From assembly GCA_938038445.1 (NCBI GenBank), contig CALHRZ010000015.1, forward strand, positions 57,584-121,583: DNA of 64,000 bases, in the 5' to 3' direction. Within the stretch, counting starts at the first letter, position 1. Every line of letters starts with the position of its first letter. Source of the stretch: an uncultured bacterium. GTDB taxonomy: Bacteria > Verrucomicrobiota > Kiritimatiellia > CAIKKV01. The notes under the pieces are model-generated. The model did no database searches, had not been told where the DNA came from, and saw only the letters and a program-made list of their open reading frames with translations. The position numbers and the translations under genes were made by a program. Of the stretch, positions 8,162-15,924 are shown piece by piece.

Positions 8162-11113
8162 ATGAAACGATGGATTGTAGTTGTACTGGGCGTGGCAGGG
8201 TTGTTTTGGGGAAATGGAGGGTTATTCGGCGCCACGGTCGTTTGGAACAACGCCGCCGGCACTTTTCGGTGGCGGAATCCCACCAATTGGGTAGGGGGCG
8301 CAGTTCCCGCCCCAGGGGATGAAGTCGTTTTTGACGGAACGATTACTCAAGATCGTTGTGTGGCGGATACCGTCGCGGACAATCTGGGGGCCCTGATTCT
8401 GACGAATGGATACACGAACGTTGTCGTTTTTCCGACCAATGCCGTCGGGGGAGGGATGGGACTGACCCTCGCGGGTTCTCTTGCCGTCTATTCGGGGCAT
8501 CTGGTCTTTACGGGGAATACAACGGTTGCAAACGGAGGTTCCCCCGCCAATCCGTGGGGAATCGGCTACGCGATCACAGCGGCCAGTGTTTACGTTGCGG
8601 CCGGCTCTTCGATCAACGCAGACGGTTGCGGTTTTCCTGCGAACCAGGGGCCGGGGCGGCCTCTGGAAGGCAGCCGGGGCGGAAGCCATGCCGGCGAGGG
8701 TGGCGGTGCTCTTTCGGCGCCATCCTTTGGCCCACCCGTCACGTATGGAACTCTTTACGGGCCGACGACGCTTGGTAGCGGGGGAACGGGCGGTACGACT
8801 CCCAATCGAGGCGGCGGGGCGATCAAACTGAGTGTCAGCGGGAGTTGCCGGATTGACGGCCGCCTTTCCGCGGACGGCACTTACACCGGCGCGGCGAATG
8901 CCCGCGGAGCGGCGGGCGGTTCCCTCTGGATCCAGGCCGAATCCCTCGAAGGGACTGGTGTGATTTCGGCCTGCGGCAGTTCAGGAACGGGAGGAAGTAT
9001 TGCGGGAGGCGGAGGAGGGCGAATCGACATTTCCGAAACCGTGAATCATTTTACGGGAGAACTCCTCGTGCTGGGTGGAACGTGGACGGCTCAGAACACC
9101 CTTCGCGGGCTACCGGGAACCATCGTTTTTCCCACATCGGGCAGTACTCTAACCGTGACGAACTTCGTGCCCTATACGAATATCGCCCTCGGGGGAGGCA
9201 TTTCCCTTTCCAATGTGCTGGTGAATCCCGGCATTACGCTTTGGTTGGGCGCTTCGAGTAATGATCCCGTCTATGCCTTCGATTCGCTGGTTGTTACCGG
9301 AACCGTATCGGCCACCGGTCAAGTCATCGCCATCGGAAACGTTTCCCAACCTAATTTTGAAAGCGGCGGGGCCATTACGAATCCGCACGGAATCGGTGTC
9401 GCAATCGAGGCCCGTTCGTTGATCATCCACCGCTACGGCGTGCTTCACGCGGACGGGGAAGGATTTGGGGGCGGAACCGGTCCTGGGCGGTCGCTTGCCA
9501 CCGGTAATGGGGGCTCTCATGGAGGGTTCGGCGGCTGGTACATGGGGGCGGCGGAACCCTTGAGCCCCTATGGGGCCCTAGCCGAACCGACCTCACTTGG
9601 CAGTGGCGGAAATGCCGGGAGTCCCGGAGGTGGGGCCATCAAGCTGGACATAGCGGAAGAATTGGTGATTAACGGCCGACTTTCCGCCGATGGGCGTGTC
9701 TCGGGCGCTAACAACGGTGGCGGTGCGGGCGGCTCGCTCTGGGTTCGTGCCCCTGTGCTTCAGGGGTCAGGAATGATTTCGGCTTCTGGAGCACCGGGCA
9801 TTTCGACCTCCCACGGAGGGGGTGGCGGCGGACGAATTGACATTTCCGAAACCGTCAACAACTTCGCGGGCGACATTCGAGTTTGGGGGGGACACGGCGC
9901 CCTGAAGAATCATATGAGAGGAAAGACCGGAACGCTTAAGCTTCCTCAATCGAATGGGACATCGTGGACGGTGAACTCGTTTGAGGTCACCAATGTGGCG
10001 TTCTGGGGCGGGGAGATGGCGCTTTCGAATGTGATTGTTCATCCAGGTTGCACCCTTTACTTGGACGCGCAATCGAACCGCTGGACCCATACGTTTGGAA
10101 CATTAACACTGGGGGAAGGCACTCCCGCCTCCACCACGCGTGTGGTGTGCCTTGGGGATCACGTTGCCATTAATGCCGAATCAGGCGGAGAGGCCACCAA
10201 TCGGCATGGCCGTGGTGTGACCATCGAGGCGAACGTCCTCTCGATTGCCCCTTGGACGGAACTAACGGCGGATGGATATGGGTACATCACGTTATACGGC
10301 CCAGGAACAGGGGGCGGGCAGCACAATGGCGGAAGTTACGGAGGGCGCGCCGCGCGGCTTACGGGGATGGGAATATGTTATGGTTCATTTTCGATGCCCA
10401 CTGCACTGGGCTCGGGCGGCGGTTCGAGCGGAAGTGCGGCCGGCGGGGCGATTCGGGTTGTCGCCTCTGTCATAACGAACAATGGGCTGATTACGGCAAG
10501 CGGGGATGAAGCCACGTGGAACCATGCAGCCGGGTCGGGCGGGTCCGTTTGGCTCGAATGCGGGGAACTTCATGGAACGGGCATGGTGCGAGCGGCAGGG
10601 GGCTTTGCGCGCAATTCGCGGCCGGGCGGCGGCGGACGGATTGCGGTCATTTTGACCAACGCCATGCCGGATTATGGTGCGATCTCCAATCGGTTCAATT
10701 TCGCCAGCGGGGCGAACAACAGTTACAATCACGGTGTTGGAGCAGCGGGAACGCTTTTCTTCCGCGCCGGTTCTGGAGAGTCTGCCGCCGGGGAAGTTTG
10801 GGTGGACAATCGAGGGCAAGCGGTGACGAATGAGAATTGGTTCACCGAATGGCCGCCCCGCCTACCGGCACCGACGGAGACGACCGATCGGGCGGTTGTG
10901 AGAATCACAAATGCCGCTGTGGTGGGATTAACGGACCATGCAACCTGTGGCGATCTCTTCGTGTACACCAATGGATGGCTTCGACTGAACGGCTACATCC
11001 TTTCTGTTCAGAGCCGATATCATGCGGACTGGGGAACACCGGACCGCGTTGTTTACGACGGCGGTGATATCCGTTGGAAAACGGCTGGGGGGACCCTCAT
11101 GCTGTTCCGATAA
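8162..11113 (+). CDS. Large secreted glycine-rich repeat protein
   Basis: A 983-residue protein with a signal peptide (MKRWIVVVLGVAGLFWGNGG, cleavage probably after LFGA). The mature protein starts with a WNNAAGTFRWRNPTNW segment typical of autotransporter-associated beta-strand proteins. It then contains three long repeats, at roughly residues 165-315, 435-590 and 715-850. Each has: a GGS(H/Y)xG start, a LGSGG block, a GGGAI(K/R)L-like strand, a 'GRLSADG' or equivalent, an AGGS(L/V)W strand, a GTG(V/M)I turn, and a final GGGGRIDISET or GGGGRIAV. The pattern predicts a right-handed beta-helix or solenoid. There is no PEP-CTERM, LPXTG or beta-barrel at the C-terminus (ends GGTLMLFR). Surface or matrix location is inferred. 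It has its own promoter and strong ribosome site. Confidence 0.8.
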   Translation: MKRWIVVVLGVAGLFWGNGGLFGATVVWNNAAGTFRWRNPTNWVGGAVPAPGDEVVFDGTITQDRCVADTVADNLGALILTNGYTNVVVFPTNAVGGGMGLTLAGSLAVYSGHLVFTGNTTVANGGSPANPWGIGYAITAASVYVAAGSSINADGCGFPANQGPGRPLEGSRGGSHAGEGGGALSAPSFGPPVTYGTLYGPTTLGSGGTGGTTPNRGGGAIKLSVSGSCRIDGRLSADGTYTGAANARGAAGGSLWIQAESLEGTGVISACGSSGTGGSIAGGGGGRIDISETVNHFTGELLVLGGTWTAQNTLRGLPGTIVFPTSGSTLTVTNFVPYTNIALGGGISLSNVLVNPGITLWLGASSNDPVYAFDSLVVTGTVSATGQVIAIGNVSQPNFESGGAITNPHGIGVAIEARSLIIHRYGVLHADGEGFGGGTGPGRSLATGNGGSHGGFGGWYMGAAEPLSPYGALAEPTSLGSGGNAGSPGGGAIKLDIAEELVINGRLSADGRVSGANNGGGAGGSLWVRAPVLQGSGMISASGAPGISTSHGGGGGGRIDISETVNNFAGDIRVWGGHGALKNHMRGKTGTLKLPQSNGTSWTVNSFEVTNVAFWGGEMALSNVIVHPGCTLYLDAQSNRWTHTFGTLTLGEGTPASTTRVVCLGDHVAINAESGGEATNRHGRGVTIEANVLSIAPWTELTADGYGYITLYGPGTGGGQHNGGSYGGRAARLTGMGICYGSFSMPTALGSGGGSSGSAAGGAIRVVASVITNNGLITASGDEATWNHAAGSGGSVWLECGELHGTGMVRAAGGFARNSRPGGGGRIAVILTNAMPDYGAISNRFNFASGANNSYNHGVGAAGTLFFRAGSGESAAGEVWVDNRGQAVTNENWFTEWPPRLPAPTETTDRAVVRITNAAVVGLTDHATCGDLFVYTNGWLRLNGYILSVQSRYHADWGTPDRVVYDGGDIRWKTAGGTLMLFR

Positions 11114-11267
11114 ACGCCCTTTTCTCTATTCATTTTCAATCCCAACAACGTTTTTTGAGGGTGCGATTGCCAATCGCACTGCAAAAAAGGAATTGTCATT
11201 TCATGAGTTTCTGGCACAATAATAACAATTGACTTTCCTATCAAAGGGAAAATCGGAAGGGGTCGTC

Positions 11268-12302
11268 ATGAGATATGTCACGATTCCGGCGGATAAGATG
11301 GCCGATTACATTACGGCCCTTGCCCGCCGCCAAAAAGTGGTGGCGCCGGTCGAAAAAGGAAAGGGGCAGTTTGCATTCGAGCCGATAAGCGAGGGCCGGG
11401 AAGCGACCCTGACCTATATCCCGACCATCCTTCCTCCCAAGAAATTTTTCATGCCCCAATACGAAACCCTTCTCGAGTATGATTTGCATGAGGGTCAGAA
11501 AATGCAGGCCGTGGTCGAACTCGAAGAAATGGTCCTTTTCGGCGTCCACACCTGCGACCTGGCCGGAATCGCGTGCCTGAACACCGTTTTTTCGGATCGC
11601 CCCAAGGACCTGAACTATCTGATTCGCAAAAACAAAATCGTCATCATCGGGCTCGAGTGCGTTGCGTATTGCGACGAGTATGCGAGTTGTGCGCTGATGA
11701 ACAATCACCTCCCGAACGGAGGGTACGATCTTTTTTTGACCCCTCTCGGCGACCGATACATTGGGCATGTCAATACCTACATTGGGGACTCGCTTGTGGA
11801 GGAAGGCGGATTTTTCCGGGATGCGACGGGCGCCGATTTCGCGGCGTTGGAGGAAGTCCGCCGCCGGAAACGAGAGGTGTTCCACGATGAAGTGCCCATT
11901 GATCTGGACGAAATCCCGCGCATCTTTGCCCACAGCCTCCGGACGACCATTTGGAAGGAGATTGGGGATCGCTGCCTCTCGTGCGGAAACTGCACCAACG
12001 TCTGCCCCACGTGTTACTGCTTCGACATCGTAGACAAGCCGAATTTGGACCTCAAAAGCGGCCGGCGCATCCGAGTCTGGGACTCCTGTCAAAACGAGCG
12101 ATTCGCGAAGATCGCCGGGGGAGAGAGCTTTCGGAAAGAACGGAGCAGCCGCAAAAGACACCGGTTTTTCCGCAAATTCCGGTATCCGGTGGATCGGTTC
12201 GGCAAATTCTTCTGCACAGGCTGCGGACGGTGCAGCCGGACGTGCATGGCGCGAATCAACCTGAAGGAGACACTGGCCCAACTGGCGAGGGAGTATGTCT
12301 AA
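11268..12302 (+). CDS. hydB: Sulfhydrogenase / group 3b [NiFe]-hydrogenase beta subunit (Fe-S electron transfer)
   Basis: A 344-residue protein. I choose ATG 11268 (GGAAGGGG upstream) over an in-frame TTG at 11229. The C-terminal third carries two ferredoxin-type cysteine clusters: CLSCGNCTNVCPTCYCFD and CTGCGRCSRTCMARIN, the arrangement of HydB in archaeal sulfhydrogenase. An N-terminal domain of about 230 residues with cysteines at GVHTCDLAGIACLN and LECVAYCDEYASC is also typical of the family. HydB passes electrons between the hydrogenase small subunit and the flavin subunit HydG. It opens a packed operon: the next start codon overlaps this gene by 8 bases. Gene order hydB-hydG-hydD-hydA is the one known from Pyrococcus soluble hydrogenase I. 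No confident promoter is visible upstream. Confidence 0.88.
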   Translation: MRYVTIPADKMADYITALARRQKVVAPVEKGKGQFAFEPISEGREATLTYIPTILPPKKFFMPQYETLLEYDLHEGQKMQAVVELEEMVLFGVHTCDLAGIACLNTVFSDRPKDLNYLIRKNKIVIIGLECVAYCDEYASCALMNNHLPNGGYDLFLTPLGDRYIGHVNTYIGDSLVEEGGFFRDATGADFAALEEVRRRKREVFHDEVPIDLDEIPRIFAHSLRTTIWKEIGDRCLSCGNCTNVCPTCYCFDIVDKPNLDLKSGRRIRVWDSCQNERFAKIAGGESFRKERSSRKRHRFFRKFRYPVDRFGKFFCTGCGRCSRTCMARINLKETLAQLAREYV

Positions 12303-13140
12303 GCAGAAACTGCCCATTCTCGAGTCGGAATACAACATCCGACCCGCGCGGATTCTCAAGGTCCGCCAGTTGACCCTCACGGAGAAGCTGTACGAAATCG
12401 GCTTTCCCAACGGCGAGAGTCTCAATCACGATCCCGGCCAATTTGTCGAGGTTTCCATTTTCGGCGTTGGGGAAGCGCCGATTTCTCTTGCGTCAAGTCC
12501 GACCCGGCGCGGCTCGTTCGATCTTTGCGTCCGCAATGTGGGAAAAGTCACCGCGGCTCTTCATCAGCTCAAGGCGGGGGACTCGATCGGAATTCGAGGT
12601 CCCTTCGGACGCGGCTTTCCGGTCCAAGAATTCGTCGGTAACGATCTGCTGATTGTGGCGGGCGGCATCGGCTTGGTCCCCCTCCGCTCGCTGATTCATT
12701 ATGTTCTCGACAATCGCCGGGAATTCGGCAAGGTGACGATCCTGTTGGGATGCCGCACGCCGCAAAACATCCTCTTTTCCGATGAAATCGAGACGTGGTC
12801 CAGCCGTCTGGATCTCAGTTTCAGTTGCACGGTCGACAAGGCGGATCCGGAGTGGAAAGGGAATGTCGGCGTGATTGCCTCGTTGATTCCGGGCATTACC
12901 CTTTCCCGACACACGTATGCGGTTGTGGTGGGCCCCCCCGTCATGTACCGCTACGTTATTGCCGAACTGCTGCTGAAGAAGATTCCCGCACACCGGATTA
13001 TTCTTTCGCTCGAACGCCATATGAAATGCGGGCTCGGCAAATGCGGCCACTGTCAGATCAACAATCTCTACTGCTGCCAAGATGGACCGGTCTTCCGTTA
13101 CGAGCAGTTGCGAGATCTTGAGGAGGCCTTTCCCCGATGA
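12295..13140 (+). CDS. hydG: Sulfhydrogenase gamma subunit, FAD/NAD(P)-binding
   Basis: A 281-residue protein of the ferredoxin-NADP reductase type. Seen: an FAD-binding barrel with a PGQFVEVSIFGVGEAPISLA segment (residues ~45-65), an NAD(P)-binding start LLIVAGGIGLVPLRSLI (~120-136), and a C-terminal [2Fe-2S] site CGLGKCGHC followed by a cysteine in YCCQDGPVF. This is the subunit that exchanges electrons with NAD(P)H. It should not be confused with the HydG maturase of [FeFe]-hydrogenases, which is a different protein. ATG overlaps the end of hydB and its own stop overlaps the start of hydD (ATGA), so translation is likely coupled. Cofactor preference (NADP or NAD) cannot be read with certainty. 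Confidence 0.9.
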   Translation: MSKQKLPILESEYNIRPARILKVRQLTLTEKLYEIGFPNGESLNHDPGQFVEVSIFGVGEAPISLASSPTRRGSFDLCVRNVGKVTAALHQLKAGDSIGIRGPFGRGFPVQEFVGNDLLIVAGGIGLVPLRSLIHYVLDNRREFGKVTILLGCRTPQNILFSDEIETWSSRLDLSFSCTVDKADPEWKGNVGVIASLIPGITLSRHTYAVVVGPPVMYRYVIAELLLKKIPAHRIILSLERHMKCGLGKCGHCQINNLYCCQDGPVFRYEQLRDLEEAFPR

Positions 13141-13883
13141 AACCCAGGATCGCTTTTTTTGATTTTGCCTGCTGCGAGGGGTGCCAGCTGCAGGTCGCCA
13201 ACCTTGGCGAAGCGCTGCTGGACGTGCTGAAACTTGTGGACGTCGTGGAATTCCGTGAGGTGATGTCGGAAAAATGGGCCGGGCCACTCGATATCGCGGT
13301 GGTCGAGGGCAGCATCACGACGAAGGAAGCGGTTGAGCGGATCGAAAAGATCCGCGCTCGCAGTCGGATACTCATCGCCTACGGTTCCTGCGCAACGATC
13401 GGAGGTGTGAACGGCATGAAGAACCGGTCCCCCCTCGAGGAAATTCGTCGAACCGTGTATGGCGAGCACGCCCACACCTTTCCGACCATCGCGACTCGCC
13501 CGGTCGATCAGGTGGTCAAGGTGGACTACTACGTTCACGGCTGTCCGATTTGGCCACCGGAGTTCATCGAGGTGCTCCAGGCGGCGCTTCAAGGCGTTCC
13601 CTGCTTCCCGCCCGATCATGCCGTGTGCGTCGAATGCAAATTGAACGAAAATGTCTGCCTCTATGACAAAGGAGTGACCTGCCTTGGCCCCGTCACCCGT
13701 GCAGGATGCAACTCCTGGTGCACCAACAACGGAAACATCTGTTACGGGTGCCGAGGGCTGGTCAGCAATCCCAACACGAAGGGGGCGATGGATGTTTTGG
13801 CCCGTTATCGGATCCCCCTGGAACTGGTCCTGAACAAGATGTCCATGTACAACGCCTGCCGCGAACAGGGGAAAACGCCGTGA
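13137..13883 (+). CDS. hydD: [NiFe]-hydrogenase small (delta) subunit
   Basis: A 248-residue protein related to the small subunit of [NiFe]-hydrogenases and the 20-kDa subunit of complex I. The proximal [4Fe-4S] ligands are visible as CCEGCQLQ near residues 11-18, YGSCATIGGVNG near 82-93 and HGCPIWPPE near 137-145. The C-terminus carries further cysteines (CVECKLNENVC, then CLGPVTRAGCNSWC and CYGCRGL) for the medial and distal clusters. No twin-arginine signal is present, as expected for the cytoplasmic group 3 enzymes. It overlaps hydG by four bases upstream and the GTG of hydA downstream (GTGA). Confidence 0.9.
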   Translation: MKPRIAFFDFACCEGCQLQVANLGEALLDVLKLVDVVEFREVMSEKWAGPLDIAVVEGSITTKEAVERIEKIRARSRILIAYGSCATIGGVNGMKNRSPLEEIRRTVYGEHAHTFPTIATRPVDQVVKVDYYVHGCPIWPPEFIEVLQAALQGVPCFPPDHAVCVECKLNENVCLYDKGVTCLGPVTRAGCNSWCTNNGNICYGCRGLVSNPNTKGAMDVLARYRIPLELVLNKMSMYNACREQGKTP

Positions 13884-15214
13884 ATGACGTCCGATCCTTC
13901 ACCCTGAACGTCGAATATCTGACCCGCGTCGAAGGGCACGGGAACATTGTGGTCAACGTCCGTACGGGAGTGCTGGAGGAATGCCGCCTCGAGATCGTGG
14001 AAGCGCCTCGGTTTTTTGAAGGAATGCTCAAGGGGCGCTCTGTTTTCGAGGCGCAACACATTACCTCCCGGATCTGCGGCATCTGCGCCTGCGGCCACAC
14101 ACTGGCCTCTCTCCAAGCCGCGGAAGCCGCGATCGGTCTGATTCCGTCCCCACAGACGCTCCGCCTGCGCGAACTGCTGCTTCACCTCGAGAATCTGGAC
14201 AGCCACCTCCTGCATATCTATCTTCTGGCCGCCCCGGACTTGCTCGGTGTTCCCAGCTTTGTGCCGCTCATTACGAGCCACGAACCCGTGGTTCGCCGAG
14301 CCCTTCGGATGAAAAAAACCGTCAACGCGGTCTGCGACCGTTTCGTCGGACGCCACATTCACCCCATCACCACCGTTCTCGGCGGCTTTACCCGGCTGCC
14401 ACGACCCGCTGATCTGGCGGCCATGGCGGACCTATTGGAAAGCCTTCGGCCCGATATGGACGCGACGCTGGAACTTCTGAGCTCTCTTCGTTTTCCCAAT
14501 TTCGAGCGGCCTACCGAATATGTCGCGCTGGTTTCCGACCGTGGCGAATATCCCTTGCTTCAAGGGGACATCGGTTCCAGCGAAGGGGCGCGGCTTCCCA
14601 AAACGGAGTACCGCCGCGCCACCAATGAATTCATTGTGCCTCATTCGACGGCCAAACACACCCGTTGGCATCAATCGTCGTATGCCGTCGGCGCCCGCGC
14701 GCGGTTCAACCTCAATCATGCGAAGCTGCATCCGGCCGCCCGCAAGGCTGCCGAGGCGCTGGGGCTTCAACCGCCCGTCCATAATCCCTTTCTCAATACC
14801 GCCGCCCAATTTGTGGAATGCGTGCATGGGCTCGAAGAGACGATTCAGATTGTGGAAGAGTTTCGGGCAAAAGGGCTCGACTACCGCGAGGAGTTCACGC
14901 CAGGGGTCAACGAACAAAACCGCATTCCCGTCCGCGCCGGAACAGGAGTCGGGGCGGTGGAAGTGCCTCGCGGGCTTCTTTACCACGATTACGAGGTGGA
15001 CGAACGCGGCATCATCCGGCGGGTAAACTGCATCATCCCCACCGGTCAGAACTTGAACAACATTGAGCACGACATGCGGGCGATGGTTCCGATCCTGGTG
15101 GCGGAAGGACGGAAACCGGAGGAAATCCAGCTTCGGCTTGAAATGCTGGTGCGCGCCTATGATCCCTGTATTTCTTGCTCCGCCCACTTTCTCAAGGTGC
15201 AGTGCGTTGGATGA
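13880..15214 (+). CDS. hydA: [NiFe]-hydrogenase large (alpha) subunit, group 3b
   Basis: A 444-residue catalytic subunit. I choose GTG 13880, which overlaps the hydD stop and gives the canonical beginning (LNVEYLTRVEGHGN); the open frame upstream overlaps hydD and is not coding. The two nickel-binding motifs are intact: L1 RICGICACGH (Cys66, Cys69) and L2 DPCISCSAH (Cys430, Cys433, His436). An eight-residue tail, FLKVQCVG, follows His436; in this family the tail is removed by a dedicated protease after nickel insertion, and that protease is the next gene. The enzyme reversibly couples H2 to NAD(P)H, and homologues also reduce sulfur. Hydrogen evolution during fermentation is the likely physiological direction, but this is an inference. 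Confidence 0.93.
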   Translation: MNDVRSFTLNVEYLTRVEGHGNIVVNVRTGVLEECRLEIVEAPRFFEGMLKGRSVFEAQHITSRICGICACGHTLASLQAAEAAIGLIPSPQTLRLRELLLHLENLDSHLLHIYLLAAPDLLGVPSFVPLITSHEPVVRRALRMKKTVNAVCDRFVGRHIHPITTVLGGFTRLPRPADLAAMADLLESLRPDMDATLELLSSLRFPNFERPTEYVALVSDRGEYPLLQGDIGSSEGARLPKTEYRRATNEFIVPHSTAKHTRWHQSSYAVGARARFNLNHAKLHPAARKAAEALGLQPPVHNPFLNTAAQFVECVHGLEETIQIVEEFRAKGLDYREEFTPGVNEQNRIPVRAGTGVGAVEVPRGLLYHDYEVDERGIIRRVNCIIPTGQNLNNIEHDMRAMVPILVAEGRKPEEIQLRLEMLVRAYDPCISCSAHFLKVQCVG

Positions 15215-15701
15215 GGCGATCTGCTCGGTTCTGGGGATCGAGGGAGCTTATCCCTTGGTCCTGATCCTGCTCGGCAATCCCTTGCGCGGGGATGACGGGT
15301 TTGGGCCTTTTCTGGCGGAACGGTTGATGGGTAAGCTGGATTCCCGGTGCGCGGTGGTTCCTGCGTTCGATCGGCCGGAGGAGGCGTGGGAAGTGGCGGT
15401 CGCGCTTCGCCCGGGCCGGGTTGTTTTGGTGGATTCGGCCGATTTCGGCGGTCATCCCGGAGAACTTCGGCTCCTTCGTGCCCAAGGCAGGGAAGTGCCG
15501 CCGCTCAGCACCCATCGCTTTCCCGTGGAGGCGGTCGCCCGTTTGATCGAAGTGGATACGGGAGCTCCGGTTCACCTTCTCCTCGTTCAAGCCGGGGAGT
15601 GCCGGTTGGGGTCGCCTCTCTCGGGGACGTTGCGGGAGGTGGCCGAACGATTGGCCGCCTTTTTGGAGGAAACGTATGCACGAAAGCCATCTGGCGGATG
15701 A
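15207..15701 (+). CDS. Hydrogenase maturation endopeptidase (HycI/HyaD family)
   Basis: A protein of about 164 residues. The start is uncertain: TTG 15207 overlaps the hydA stop by eight bases, and TTG 15255 would give a more usual beginning directly before the first strand. Seen: LILLGNPLRGDDGFGP, the nickel-sensing Asp motif near the N-terminus, and VVLVDSADFGGHPGELRLL in the middle, with STHRFPVEAVARLIE and a C-terminal helix, all in family order. The product should cleave the C-terminal tail of HydA. It overlaps hypA downstream by 26 bases. Confidence 0.85.
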   Translation: MDEAICSVLGIEGAYPLVLILLGNPLRGDDGFGPFLAERLMGKLDSRCAVVPAFDRPEEAWEVAVALRPGRVVLVDSADFGGHPGELRLLRAQGREVPPLSTHRFPVEAVARLIEVDTGAPVHLLLVQAGECRLGSPLSGTLREVAERLAAFLEETYARKPSGG

Positions 15702-15921
15702 GCTGCTGGGTGATTTGCTCGATCATGCACGCCGACAGGGAATCCAGCGGATCCGAACGGTTACCGTCCGGCTTGGCCCTCTGAGCGAAATCAAGGAATC
15801 GGTTCTCCGGCATGTGCTGGAAGACCATTCCCGTGGGACTCCGCTCGAAGGCGCTCGGCTGGTTGTGGAGGAGGGGACCCTTCGCGAAGTGTGTCTGGTG
15901 GGATACGAAGGCGAGGCTTGA
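15676..15921 (+). CDS. hypA: Short HypA-like nickel chaperone lacking the zinc domain
   Basis: An 81-residue protein. The start MHESHLADELL has the conserved Met-His-Glu nickel-binding N-terminus of HypA, and the segments VTVRLGPLSEIKESVLRHVL and GTPLEGARLVVEEG match the family. HypA is normally about 113 residues with a zinc domain holding two CxxC pairs inserted after the 'GARL' strand. Here that domain is missing: only one cysteine occurs, and the protein ends shortly after with LREVCLVGYEGEA. This looks like a clean loss rather than a frameshift, because the downstream fusion gene starts three bases after the stop. It may still handle nickel through His2, or be a cofactor-binding partner of the neighbouring fusion. 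Full HypA and HypB, D, E and F are not in the window. Confidence 0.75.
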   Translation: MHESHLADELLGDLLDHARRQGIQRIRTVTVRLGPLSEIKESVLRHVLEDHSRGTPLEGARLVVEEGTLREVCLVGYEGEA

Positions 15922-15924
15922 GGC

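Noticed and set aside
11205..11235. Sigma-54 promoter upstream of hydB
   Set aside because: TGGCAC resembles the -24 element, but the -12 position reads TAACA rather than TTGC.
11241..12425. A 394-codon open frame on the minus strand
   Set aside because: Antisense to hydB with no similarity; hydB has cysteine motifs and good start signals.
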